From Aquimarina sediminis (GTDB lineage: Bacteria; Bacteroidota; Bacteroidia; Flavobacteriales; Flavobacteriaceae): DNA of 64,000 nucleotides. A program made the position numbers and the translations under genes. The stretch covers positions 372,001 to 436,000 of the forward strand of contig NZ_POYJ01000003.1 of NCBI RefSeq assembly GCF_002895435.1, given 5' to 3'. Shown piece by piece: positions 9,116 through 17,643 of the stretch (position 1 is the stretch's first letter; each line of letters begins with the position of its first letter). The notes under the pieces are model-generated. The model ran no database searches and was not told the DNA's origin. It saw nothing but the letters and a program-made list of their open reading frames with translations.

Positions 9116-9949
9116 TTATATTTTAAAAGTCAACACGGGTCTTTTTGCATGATTTACAACATCTTCTCCTAAACTTCCATTGATAAAATGCGATATCCCT
9201 TTTCTGCCATGAGTACTAATTCCGATCATACCAGCATGAATAGATCCAGCAAAATTTAATATCCCCTTTTCCACAGTAATGTCATTGTATATGTTTAGGG
9301 TGTGATTTTCTATGTTAAGATTAGAGATCATTTTATTCATTTTTTCTTCGGTTTCATAAGTGGTTTTGAATCCATTAGCAGTGTTTATCCAGACTAGATG
9401 AAGTTTTGCATCGATAGATTTAGAAAATTCGTTTGCCGCCAATAAGCAAGGTTTGTCTTCATCATCAAAGTTTGTTGCGTATACAAAATCTTTGATGTCA
9501 AAAATATCGCAGTCTTCTTTAATGACTAGTACTGGTTTTTTTGATGTTCGTACTATTTTTTCTGCATTAGAGCCTATGAATAGTTCTTCAAAGCCTGTAG
9601 ATCCATGAGATCCCATAATAATAATATCTACGTCGTTTTTTGTGCTGGCATCAATAACCCCATGCATTACGTCTTCAAAATTAACCGTCTCAATGATCTC
9701 AATACCATCTAAATAATCTTTCTTTAGGACTTCCTCAAATTTTTTATGTGTTTGCTTCATGAAAAAAACAGCTTCTGGTCCAGGGCCTGGAGTTCCTGTA
9801 GACATTAAGTCAGAAAGGTGCATGGGGAGTTCTAGAATGTGTAATAAATAAATTTTTGCATTATTTTTTTTTGCGATTTGAGCAGCAACCTTCAATGCGC
9901 TTTCAGCCTGTTTGGAAAAATCTGTGGGTACGAGTATACTTTTGATCAT
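9116..9949 (-). CDS. Universal stress protein with two UspA domains
   Basis: The 277-residue protein contains two tandem Usp folds. The first (about 1-147) opens ILVPTDFSKQAESAL and ends with the ATP-binding pattern GSHGSTGFEELFIGSNAE followed by KKPVLVIK. The second (about 150-277) opens with VYATNFDDED and ends ISTHGRKGISHFINGSLGE. Both nucleotide-binding glycine motifs are close to consensus, so ATP or AMP binding is likely; the downstream role is not predictable. No signal peptide, so cytoplasmic. It is a single gene, convergent with tRNA-Gln and divergent from the rimP operon. Tandem Usp proteins of this length are common in flavobacteria. Confidence 0.92.
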   Translation of the reverse strand: MIKSILVPTDFSKQAESALKVAAQIAKKNNAKIYLLHILELPMHLSDLMSTGTPGPGPEAVFFMKQTHKKFEEVLKKDYLDGIEIIETVNFEDVMHGVIDASTKNDVDIIIMGSHGSTGFEELFIGSNAEKIVRTSKKPVLVIKEDCDIFDIKDFVYATNFDDEDKPCLLAANEFSKSIDAKLHLVWINTANGFKTTYETEEKMNKMISNLNIENHTLNIYNDITVEKGILNFAGSIHAGMIGISTHGRKGISHFINGSLGEDVVNHAKRPVLTFKI

Positions 9950-10097
9950 AATCCTAATTTTTGTGAGATATGTTATTTTCTTGTTGATCCTAGATATAGA
10001 TTTTGTAATTGTTGATTAGGTGATGTTAATTTTTGTGTAAAAAGCTATTCCGGATACGGTATCTTAAATTTACGAATAAATTCATTCTCAGTGATAT

Positions 10098-10127
10098 TTT
10101 GTATATAAGATATTATTACTATCTTTG
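10098..10127 (+). promoter_or_regulatory. Promoter of rimP-nusA-infB operon
   Basis: TTTG (10098-10101), an 18-base spacer and TATCTTTG (10120-10127) give a near-perfect flavobacterial promoter. Transcription should begin about 10132-10135, only some 20 bases before a terminator hairpin and about 55 bases before the rimP start. Confidence 0.85.
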
Positions 10128-10153
10128 CACCGTTGAAATTAAAAAACCAGGAT

Positions 10154-10179
10154 GAGGGGACGAAAAGTCCCCTCTTTTT
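10154..10179 (+). terminator. Leader terminator (putative attenuator) ahead of rimP
   Basis: GAGGGGAC (10154-10161) pairs perfectly with GTCCCCTC (10167-10174) around a GAAAA loop and is followed at once by TTTTT (10175-10179). It lies between the operon promoter and the rimP start at 10188. It therefore has the form of an intrinsic terminator inside the leader. NusA, encoded in this operon, is known to act at such hairpins, so autogenous control is a reasonable inference. No alternative antiterminator pairing was evident by eye. Confidence 0.7.
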
Positions 10180-10187
10180 ATCTATTT

Positions 10188-10652
10188 ATGTCATTAAAAG
10201 ACAAAGTTCAAAGTTTATTAGAAGGGGCGCTTCAAGAAAATCCGTCCTTATTCTTGATTGAAAGTAAAATTCATCCCGATAATAGTATTGAAATTATTAT
10301 AGATGGTGATGATGGTGTGAAAGTAGAAGATTGTATTGCTGTAAGTAGAGCAATTGAGCATAACTTGGATAGGGATGAAGAAGATTTCTCTTTGCAAGTG
10401 ATGTCTTCTGGGGTTTCTGAGGGCTTAAAACATATTCGCCAATATAAAAAGAATGTGGGGAGAAAGCTAAAGGTAAAAACCGCCGAGGATGTATTCGAAG
10501 GAGAGTTGGTTTCTGTGATAGATGATGTTATCACACTAACATGGAAATCTAGAGAGCCTAAACCTGTAGGAAAAGGTAAGGTAACTGTAACAAAAGAAAC
10601 TAGTGTTGCTTACAGAGATATTGTAGAAGCAAAAGTTATAATAACATTTTAA
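10188..10652 (+). CDS. rimP: Ribosome maturation factor RimP
   Basis: RimP (YhbC family) assists 30S subunit maturation. The 154-residue product from the ATG at 10188 (MSLKDKVQSLLEGALQ) matches the roughly 150-residue family length. Recognisable segments are the N-terminal KH-like half with DGDDGVKVEDCIAVSRAIE, the linker SSGVSEGLKHIRQYKKNVGR, and the C-terminal Sm-like half. A longer reading frame begins at 10152, but its first 12 codons lie within the leader terminator hairpin, so the later ATG is preferred. It is 13 bases upstream of nusA, the conserved rimP-nusA-infB order. Confidence 0.95.
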   Translation: MSLKDKVQSLLEGALQENPSLFLIESKIHPDNSIEIIIDGDDGVKVEDCIAVSRAIEHNLDRDEEDFSLQVMSSGVSEGLKHIRQYKKNVGRKLKVKTAEDVFEGELVSVIDDVITLTWKSREPKPVGKGKVTVTKETSVAYRDIVEAKVIITF

Positions 10653-10665
10653 TTATAATATTGAT

Positions 10666-11898
10666 ATGGAAAATATCGCATTAATAGAGTCATTTTCAGA
10701 GTTTAAGGATGATAAGTTTATAGATCGTGTTACATTGATGTCGATCTTAGAAGATGTGTTTAGAAATGCTCTAAAAAAGAAGTTTGGAAGTGATGATAAT
10801 TTCGATATTATTATAAATCCTGATAAGGGAGATTTAGAAATTTGGAGAAATCGTGTTGTAGTGGCAGATGGCGAAGTTGAAGATGGTAATCAGGAAATAT
10901 CTATATCAGAAGCGCAAAAGATAGAGCCTGATTTTGAGGTAGGTGAAGATGTGTCAGAAGAAGTAAAACTTATAGATTTAGGAAGGCGTTCTATATTAGC
11001 ACTACGTCAGAATTTGATTTCTAAAATCCATGAACATGATAATACCAATATATACAAGCAATTTAAAGAGCTAGAAGGAGAGATATATACGGCAGAGGTT
11101 CATCATATTCGTCATAGAGCGATCATAATGTTGGATGATGAAGGAAATGAAATTATTTTGCCTAAAGATAGACAGATACCATCAGATTTTTTCAGAAAGG
11201 GAGAAAATGTAAGAGGGGTGATAGAGTCGGTAGAACTTAAAGGAAACAAGCCATCTATTGTTATGTCTAGAACTTCGCCCTTGTTTTTAGAGAAATTATT
11301 TGAATCGGAGATACCAGAGGTGTTTGATGGTTTGATTTCTGTTAAAAAAGTGGTTAGAATTCCAGGAGAGAAAGCTAAAGTAGCAGTAGATTCGTATGAT
11401 GATAGAATTGATCCGGTTGGAGCATGTGTTGGTATGAAAGGGTCTCGAATCCATGGTATCGTTAGGGAGCTTGGTAACGAAAATATTGACGTTATTAATT
11501 ATACTAACAACTTGCAATTGTTTATAACAAGAGCATTAAGCCCGGCAAAAGTTACTTCTATTAAGATTAATGAAGAGACTAATCGTGCAGAAGTGATGCT
11601 GAGGCCAGAAGAGGTTTCAAAAGCTATTGGTAGAGGAGGGCATAATATTAGATTGGCAGGTCAGTTGACCGGTTTTGAGATAGATGTGTTTAGAGAAGGA
11701 GTAGAGGAAGATGTAGAGCTTACAGAGTTTTCTGATGAAATTGACGCATGGATTATTGAAGAATTTTCTAAAATCGGTTTGGATACCGCAAAGAGTATTT
11801 TAGAACAAGATATTAGTGATTTAGTGAAGCGAACTGATCTTGAAGAAGAGACAGTTGGCGAAGTGATGAGAATATTAAAATCTGAATTTGAAGATTAA
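10666..11898 (+). CDS. nusA: Transcription termination/antitermination factor NusA
   Basis: The 410-residue protein has the N-terminal RNA-polymerase-binding domain (about 1-130), an S1 domain (about 135-200, GEIYTAEVHHIRHR...), then two KH domains; KH1 contains IDPVGACVGMKGSRIHGI and KH2 contains VSKAIGRGGHNIRLAGQL, both with the GxxG-type loop. It ends in a short acidic helical tail and lacks the two acidic repeats of E. coli NusA, which is normal outside the gammaproteobacteria. It modulates pausing, hairpin-dependent termination and antitermination. It is the second gene of the operon, 43 bases before infB. Confidence 0.97.
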   Translation: MENIALIESFSEFKDDKFIDRVTLMSILEDVFRNALKKKFGSDDNFDIIINPDKGDLEIWRNRVVVADGEVEDGNQEISISEAQKIEPDFEVGEDVSEEVKLIDLGRRSILALRQNLISKIHEHDNTNIYKQFKELEGEIYTAEVHHIRHRAIIMLDDEGNEIILPKDRQIPSDFFRKGENVRGVIESVELKGNKPSIVMSRTSPLFLEKLFESEIPEVFDGLISVKKVVRIPGEKAKVAVDSYDDRIDPVGACVGMKGSRIHGIVRELGNENIDVINYTNNLQLFITRALSPAKVTSIKINEETNRAEVMLRPEEVSKAIGRGGHNIRLAGQLTGFEIDVFREGVEEDVELTEFSDEIDAWIIEEFSKIGLDTAKSILEQDISDLVKRTDLEEETVGEVMRILKSEFED

Positions 11899-11941
11899 TA
11901 GTCACAATTAATTATATTTGAGCATTAAATAAAAGGCATTT

Positions 11942-14743
11942 ATGGCTGAAGCAGGAACAATGAGACTAAATAGAGTATTACGCGAATTCAATATCTCGCT
12001 AGATCGGGCTGTTGACTTTTTGAATTCAAAAGGTCATGAGATAGATGCGCGTCCTACTACAAAAATTTCTTCAGAGATCTATCAGCTCTTGTTTGATGAA
12101 TTTCAAACGGATAAGAGTAAAAAGGTAGCCTCAAAAGAAGTTGGGGAAGAAAAGAAGAAAGAGAAAGAGGCATTGCGAGTGCAAATCGAACATGAGCAGG
12201 AAGAAAGACGCAAGATTGCTGAAGCTCGTGAAGTCGTTAAAGCCAAAGCTCAGTTAAGCGGACCTAAACAGGTTGGTAAAATTGAACTAGATGGTAAAAA
12301 ACAGGAAGAAACTGCGGCGCCCGAGAAAAAGGCAGTTGAATCTCCTAAAAAAGAAGTGAAAGAAGAGGTGAAAAAATCCACTCCTGAAGTTGTTTCTAAT
12401 AGACCTCCTAAGAAAAGTATAAAAATTACAAGGCAGGCTCCTAAGACTGTAAAGGAAGAGAAATCTGTAGAACCTGTTAAGCCTGTTGTGAAGGAAGTTA
12501 AGGCAGAAACTCCACCGCCAGTGGAGACGCCAGTTTCTACAGAGCCAGAAAAGGTTAAAACTCAATATAAAAAATTGGATGGTCCTAATTTTACTGGGCA
12601 AAAAATTGATTTAACTCAATTTAAGAAACCAGCTAAAAAGAAAGAGGATAAGTCTGATAAAAAGACATCAAATGCAGGTGATGCGGCTAAGAAGCGTCGA
12701 CGAAGAATTAGTAAAGATGGAGCGCAAGGTTCTGGTGGTGGTAGACCAGGTGGTCAATCAGGTGGCGGTAACCGAGGAGGTGGAAATAGAGGAAGAGGAC
12801 CTGCAAAAGGGAAAAGACCTGCTATTGTTAAAGAAGAGCCAAGCGAAGAAGAAGTACAAAAACAAGTACGTGAGACTCTGGAGAAGTTGCAAGGAAAATC
12901 TAATAAGTCCAAAGCAGCAAAGTATCGTAGAGATAAAAGAGATCAACACCGTCAGAAAACTGAAGATGATGCTGCAGCTTTAGAGCAAGAAAACAAAGTT
13001 CTTAAAGTTACAGAATTTGTGACTGTTTCTGAGGTAGCGACAATGATGGATGTGCCTACAACTAATGTTATTTCTGCATGTATGTCTCTAGGGATTATGG
13101 TGACAATGAATCAACGTCTTGATGCAGAAACGCTTTCTATTGTAGCAGATGAATTTGGTTATGAAGTTGATTTTGTTACTGCTGATATAGAAGATGCTAT
13201 TGAAGAAATAGTTGATGCTCCAGAAGATTTAGTGATGAGAGCTCCTATAGTAACTGTTATGGGACATGTTGATCATGGTAAAACATCGCTACTGGATTAT
13301 ATTAGAAAAGAAAATGTAATAGCAGGAGAAAGTGGTGGGATCACGCAGCATATCGGTGCTTATGGAGTGAAATTAGAAAATGGACAAAAAATAGCTTTCT
13401 TAGATACTCCAGGTCACGAGGCATTTACAGCGATGCGTGCCCGTGGTGCCCAGGTTACTGATATGGCAATAATAGTTATTGCAGCAGATGATGATGTGAT
13501 GCCACAGACAAAAGAAGCGATAAGTCATGCTCAGGCTGCTGGAGTGCCTATTATTTTTGCTATAAACAAAATTGATAGACCAACAGCTAATCCTGAGAAA
13601 ATAAAGGAGAAACTAGCTTCTATGAATCTGTTAGTTGAAGATTGGGGTGGAAAAATTCAATCTCACGATATTTCTGCTAAAACAGGGTTAGGTGTTAAGG
13701 AGTTGTTAGAGAAAGTACTTCTTGAAGCTGAGATTTTAGAGCTTAAAGCAAACCCGGATAGGTTAGCTTCTGGAACAGTTGTAGAAGCATTTTTGGATAA
13801 AGGACGTGGATATGTATCTACTATTTTAGTGCAAACAGGAACTCTTAAAATAGGAGATTATGTTCTTGCTGGTAAGAATAGTGGAAAGATAAAAGCGATG
13901 CATGATGAAAGAGGGAATAATGTAAAAGAGGCAGGACCATCTACTCCGGTATCTATTCTTGGGTTAGACGGTGCTCCGCAGGCTGGAGATAAATTTAGCG
14001 TGTTAGAAGATGAAAGAGAAGCTAAAGATATTGCATCAAAGCGTGCGCAGCTACATAGGGAACAGTCTGTTCGTACACAAAGACACATTACACTAGATGA
14101 GATTGGACGTCGAATTGCGTTAGGGGATTTTAAAGAACTTAATATTATCCTTAAAGGAGATGTGGATGGTTCTGTAGAAGCATTAACGGATTCCTTCCAG
14201 AAATTATCTACAGAAGAAATTCATGTGAATATTATTCATAAAGCAGTTGGAGCAATTACAGAAAGTGATGTCTTGTTGGCTTCGGCATCAGACGCTATTA
14301 TTATTGGGTTTAATGTGAGACCTGCAGGAAATGCTAGACAGGTAGCTGATAAGGAAGAAATCGATATCAGAACATATTCAATTATTTATGATGCTATCAA
14401 CGATCTTAGGGATGCGATGGAAGGAATGCTTTCTCCAGTGATGAAAGAAGAAATATCTGGTACGGCAGAAATAAGAGAAACATTTAAAATTTCTAAGGTT
14501 GGTACTATTGCAGGATGTATGGTTCTTACTGGTAAGATTTTCAGAAACTCAGGAATTCGTTTGATAAGAGACGGTGTAGTAATATATACTGGAGAACTAG
14601 CTTCTTTAAAGCGATTTAAAGATGATGTGAAAGAAGTGGCTAAAGGGTATGATTGTGGTCTGCAAATTAAGAACTATAATGATATCAAAGAAGGTGATGT
14701 AGTAGAAGCTTATCAAGAAGTAGCTGTGAAGAAGAAGTTGTAA
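11942..14743 (+). CDS. infB: Translation initiation factor IF-2
   Basis: The 933-residue GTPase delivers initiator tRNA to the ribosome. The N-terminal IF2_N helix domain ([22 protein letters not shown]) is followed by a long, low-complexity Lys/Glu/Pro-rich linker (about 55-300) with a Gly/Arg-rich stretch around residues 261-285. The G domain starts near residue 437 with GHVDHGKT (441-448), [17 protein letters not shown] and NKID; domains II to IV follow. The linker is the usual variable part and explains the length. It closes the operon at a strong terminator. Confidence 0.98.
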   Translation: MAEAGTMRLNRVLREFNISLDRAVDFLNSKGHEIDARPTTKISSEIYQLLFDEFQTDKSKKVASKEVGEEKKKEKEALRVQIEHEQEERRKIAEAREVVKAKAQLSGPKQVGKIELDGKKQEETAAPEKKAVESPKKEVKEEVKKSTPEVVSNRPPKKSIKITRQAPKTVKEEKSVEPVKPVVKEVKAETPPPVETPVSTEPEKVKTQYKKLDGPNFTGQKIDLTQFKKPAKKKEDKSDKKTSNAGDAAKKRRRRISKDGAQGSGGGRPGGQSGGGNRGGGNRGRGPAKGKRPAIVKEEPSEEEVQKQVRETLEKLQGKSNKSKAAKYRRDKRDQHRQKTEDDAAALEQENKVLKVTEFVTVSEVATMMDVPTTNVISACMSLGIMVTMNQRLDAETLSIVADEFGYEVDFVTADIEDAIEEIVDAPEDLVMRAPIVTVMGHVDHGKTSLLDYIRKENVIAGESGGITQHIGAYGVKLENGQKIAFLDTPGHEAFTAMRARGAQVTDMAIIVIAADDDVMPQTKEAISHAQAAGVPIIFAINKIDRPTANPEKIKEKLASMNLLVEDWGGKIQSHDISAKTGLGVKELLEKVLLEAEILELKANPDRLASGTVVEAFLDKGRGYVSTILVQTGTLKIGDYVLAGKNSGKIKAMHDERGNNVKEAGPSTPVSILGLDGAPQAGDKFSVLEDEREAKDIASKRAQLHREQSVRTQRHITLDEIGRRIALGDFKELNIILKGDVDGSVEALTDSFQKLSTEEIHVNIIHKAVGAITESDVLLASASDAIIIGFNVRPAGNARQVADKEEIDIRTYSIIYDAINDLRDAMEGMLSPVMKEEISGTAEIRETFKISKVGTIAGCMVLTGKIFRNSGIRLIRDGVVIYTGELASLKRFKDDVKEVAKGYDCGLQIKNYNDIKEGDVVEAYQEVAVKKKL

Positions 14744-14762
14744 AAGATTTACTTTATAAAAC

Positions 14763-14799
14763 AAAAAAATCCCGATGTGAAGACATCGGGATTTTTTTT
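14763..14799 (+). terminator. Terminator of rimP-nusA-infB operon
   Basis: ATCCCGATGT (14769-14778) and ACATCGGGAT (14783-14792) form a perfect 10-bp stem with a GAAG tetraloop, extended by flanking A and T runs. Eight T follow. It lies 20 bases after the infB stop. Confidence 0.92.
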
Positions 14800-15483
14800 G
14801 TTTTATGATTGGTTTTCTCATGAAGTAGGTTTGGTTGAAAAGTTGTGTTTTAATTTAGATAATGACGGAGGTGTATGTTGTTATAAATTTTGAAATTGTC
14901 TAACGAAGCAATACTTGAGGTAAAGTTTTTAATGTTGTATTTAAAATTTAAATATTTGCTAAGTCACGTCTTCTGATAAGAATATAGGATTTCGGAATAC
15001 TTACAGGTTGATGGGGAGAATTTCTTGAGTTAAGGTAATAGAGGTTTAGTAAGGGTAGTTGTGATTTTTTTTTATGGTATTGTTAGTTAGAAAAAAAAAG
15101 ACGAGGTGAGGTGTTCTTGATGTTAAAGGAAAAGGAATAGAGAGAGAGGTTATTCTTGTTCTGTTAGCTAAGTTTTCTAAGTTCTTTTAAGAAGGAGCAG
15201 GGCGAAACCTCTAGTTGGGTTTTAAAGTGATCGTAATAATAAGATAATCGGTTTGGTTGAAATTTGCCTTGAAGCAGGTTTTGTTAATTAAAAAGGAGTG
15301 TTTTGCTGTTGTTTTTGGGTTGAGTGTATTAGGCTAGGTAATGATGAAGTGCAATATTTTGGGTTGGGTTAAGTTTTGAGGAAAAAGATTAAGTAGTTGG
15401 AAAAGTGTCTTGATGATGTTAAAAAGTCGATATAAATGCTTCTCGGTGGTATATGTTCATAATTAAGGCGGAAGCAAGAGTGT
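14800..15483 (+). other. Gene-free, C-poor region
   Basis: Between the infB terminator and the terminator of the minus-strand SPOR gene there are about 680 bases with no plausible coding frame: stops are frequent in every frame and nothing resembles a known protein. The plus strand is strikingly poor in C (several 60-base lines have one to three C) but rich in G and T. I recognised no tRNA, tmRNA, RNase P RNA or insertion-sequence end. It could be decayed DNA or an unrecognised RNA. Confidence 0.6.
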
Positions 15484-15526
15484 TAAAAAAAACAAACCCC
15501 AATAAATATAATTTATTGGGGTTTGT
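15484..15526 (-). terminator. Terminator of SPOR-domain gene
   Basis: A perfect 16-bp inverted repeat, ACAAACCCCAATAAAT (15492-15507) and ATTTATTGGGGTTTGT (15511-15526), has a 3-base loop. On the minus strand it runs into a T tract, so it ends the SPOR transcript about 50 bases after the stop codon. Confidence 0.9.
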
Positions 15527-15576
15527 GATTAATCCCGTCGAGCACGTATTGGCTGTTTTGGGGATTGATATGTGTG

Positions 15577-16041
15577 TTATTTTTTTTCTGGCTTAAATAT
15601 AAAAGCATTAGGAAACTTAGTTCGTATCTCTTTTAGAGCTCTGTCAGCTTCCAGTCTAGTGCGAAAATTCCCCATCCATACTTTGTAATTTGGAGTTTCC
15701 CATTGAATAGATGATTCCCATTCTTGGAAGGCTTCTTTTGATGATCTTACAATCTCATTAGCCTTGTTTAGACTTCCATAATATAATTGAATTTTATAGC
15801 GATCACTAAATTCACCATCTTTTTCCATCTTGGATTTTATGTCAAGAAGAGTTTTTATTCTTGGATCTTGATTGATAGTAACAGATGCATCTGGTTGAGA
15901 AGTTATGTTTGCTGGTACAAAATTGGCTTGATCAAGGGTTCCTGGAGTAGTATTTGAGCTATCTTGAGCGGTTAAGTGATTGGTAGTTACTAAGTAAACG
16001 CCTAATAAAAAAATATAGTTTTTGATGTTTAACATTCTCAT
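15577..16041 (-). CDS. Secreted SPOR-domain protein
   Basis: This 154-residue protein has an N-terminal signal peptide (hydrophobic stretch about 8-22, cleavage near TAQD), a short variable region, and a C-terminal SPOR domain (about 80-150) with the typical YKIQLYYG and YKVWMGNFRTRLEADRALKEI pattern cut here by the family fold. SPOR domains bind denuded septal peptidoglycan glycans, so a periplasmic envelope or division role is expected. No catalytic domain is present. ATG at 16035 is an equally possible start. It is divergent from the act operon and ends at its own terminator. Confidence 0.85.
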   Translation of the reverse strand: MRMLNIKNYIFLLGVYLVTTNHLTAQDSSNTTPGTLDQANFVPANITSQPDASVTINQDPRIKTLLDIKSKMEKDGEFSDRYKIQLYYGSLNKANEIVRSSKEAFQEWESSIQWETPNYKVWMGNFRTRLEADRALKEIRTKFPNAFIFKPEKK

Positions 16042-16058
16042 TACAAATTGATTTGATG

Positions 16059-16066
16059 CAAAGGTA
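16059..16066 (-). promoter_or_regulatory. -7 promoter element of SPOR gene
   Basis: On the minus strand TACCTTTG fits TAnnTTTG and is followed by GC, as at other promoters here. A TTTG lies 22 bases further upstream, slightly longer spacing than usual. The predicted transcript starts just before the start codon. Confidence 0.5.
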
Positions 16067-16141
16067 AAGTTTAATAACTCAATAATGTCAAAAATTATTA
16101 TTTAGAATTGTTATAAATTAATAGTTAACGGTTCTCTAACA

Positions 16142-16172
16142 TTTCTAAAATCGACTTATTATAGTACTTTTG
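16142..16172 (+). promoter_or_regulatory. Promoter of act-cox operon
   Basis: TTTC (16142-16145, one mismatch to TTTG), a 19-base spacer and TACTTTTG (16165-16172) precede actA by about 90 bases. The predicted 5' leader is about 85 bases long, with no obvious terminator in it. Confidence 0.7.
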
Positions 16173-16264
16173 TCGTCGAATTAAAAGTGACGGTTTTTTA
16201 TGTCTTTTTATGAGATTAATGAAAAAACCATACCAAAATTAAGACGATAATTCTACTTGATAAT

Positions 16265-17584
16265 ATGAAACAGGTGAAACACCGAAATTCAGCCTCTAAA
16301 ATCCTAATCCTAGGAACTGTTTTTTTATTTACTTTTTTTAATCCCGCTTTTGCGCAGGATGATACGGCCGTGGATGCTGCTGTTGTAACTGAAGCTTCAT
16401 CTGGAGGAGATGTAGCAAAGGGAGAAGAGTTGTTTAAATCTTTATGCGCAGCTTGTCATAAGCGATATAAGAAAATGACAGGTCCAGCACTATTTGGAGT
16501 GACTGATAAGTACGAAAAAGAATGGTTGTATTCTTGGATAAAGAATAGTGCTGCTATGGTTGCTGCAGGTGATCCACAAGCAGTTGCTGTGTTTGAAGAG
16601 TACAACAAGACTGCAATGAATGCATTTCCGCAATTATCTAATGCCGATATTGATAATATATTGGCGTATGTAATGGTGCCTAAAGCAGATCCTGTTGTGA
16701 CACCAGGTAAAGACCCAGTAGTTGGTGGTGAAGGTGGTTCAGGAGTTTCTTCTAACGTGATCCTTGCGATACTGGCATTAGTGTTTTTGATGCTGATGGT
16801 AGTGTTATTCTTGGTTAACAAAACGCTAAGAAGTTTTGCAGAAGCTAATAATGTAGAGTTGCCGGTGGCAGAAGGAAGAACGCCTATCTGGAAAGCATTT
16901 ATTCAAAACCAATTTTTAATACTAGTTACCGCTATTCTGTTATTGTTAACAAGTGGTTACTTTGTGTACGGGTATTTTATGCAAGTAGGAGTTGATCAAG
17001 GATATCAGCCGATACAACCAATACATTACTCGCATAAGATACATGCAGGGGATAACCAGATAGAATGTAAATACTGTCACTCTTCAGCAAGAGTTAGTAA
17101 AACATCAGGGATACCATCTCTTAATGTATGTATGAACTGTCATAAGTCTATAAGTGAAGTAGCAGATGCTACCGCAACAGAAGAGCATTCAAAAGAGTTC
17201 TATGATGGTGAAATCCAAAAACTGTATGACGCTGTAGGATGGGATGAAGAAACTCAATCTTACACTGGGAAAACGAAGCCGGTAAAATGGGTACGTATCC
17301 ATAACCTTCCAGATTTTGCATACTTTAACCACTCGCAGCACGTAAGCGTTGCAGGAGTAGAATGCCAAACCTGTCATGGACCGGTAGAAGAAATGGAAAT
17401 TATGTATCAGCATGCTCCACTTACAATGGGATGGTGTGTGAACTGTCACAGAGAAACTAATGTGAAGGTTGCTGATAATAAATATTACGAGAAGATTCAT
17501 AAAGAACTCTCTAAGAAATATGGTGTTGAACAATTGACAGCAGCTCAAATGGGTGGTCTGGAATGTGGTAAATGTCATTATTAA
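16265..17584 (+). CDS. actA: Alternative complex III multiheme cytochrome c ActA, six heme sites
   Basis: ActA carries electrons within quinol:cytochrome c oxidoreductase. The 439-residue protein has a signal peptide (cleavage near AFAQ), a monoheme cytochrome c domain (CAACH at 61-65), two membrane helices (about 163-185 and 213-236), then a pentaheme domain with CKYCH, CMNCH, CQTCH, CVNCH and CGKCH, the last only two residues from the C-terminus. Six CxxCH sites exceed the five of the ActA described from Rhodothermus, because of the N-terminal monoheme domain. It is first in actABCDEF-coxBA. All hemes lie in the periplasm. Confidence 0.95.
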   Translation: MKQVKHRNSASKILILGTVFLFTFFNPAFAQDDTAVDAAVVTEASSGGDVAKGEELFKSLCAACHKRYKKMTGPALFGVTDKYEKEWLYSWIKNSAAMVAAGDPQAVAVFEEYNKTAMNAFPQLSNADIDNILAYVMVPKADPVVTPGKDPVVGGEGGSGVSSNVILAILALVFLMLMVVLFLVNKTLRSFAEANNVELPVAEGRTPIWKAFIQNQFLILVTAILLLLTSGYFVYGYFMQVGVDQGYQPIQPIHYSHKIHAGDNQIECKYCHSSARVSKTSGIPSLNVCMNCHKSISEVADATATEEHSKEFYDGEIQKLYDAVGWDEETQSYTGKTKPVKWVRIHNLPDFAYFNHSQHVSVAGVECQTCHGPVEEMEIMYQHAPLTMGWCVNCHRETNVKVADNKYYEKIHKELSKKYGVEQLTAAQMGGLECGKCHY

Positions 17585-17643
17585 TAATAAAACAATTGTA
17601 TTCCGTAACCGGAAGAATAGTAAGAAGCTAATATCAATTATAT

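Noticed and set aside
10152..10187. Extended rimP start (12 extra codons)
   Set aside because: The codons form the leader terminator hairpin, and the family length fits a start at 10188.
12287..12601. 104-codon minus-strand frame inside infB
   Set aside because: Antisense to the Lys/Pro-rich linker of a certain gene; Phe/Leu/Arg composition is that of a shadow frame.
14800..15483. RNase P RNA, tmRNA or SRP RNA in the gene-free region
   Set aside because: None of the conserved core sequences or end pairings of those RNAs could be found on either strand.
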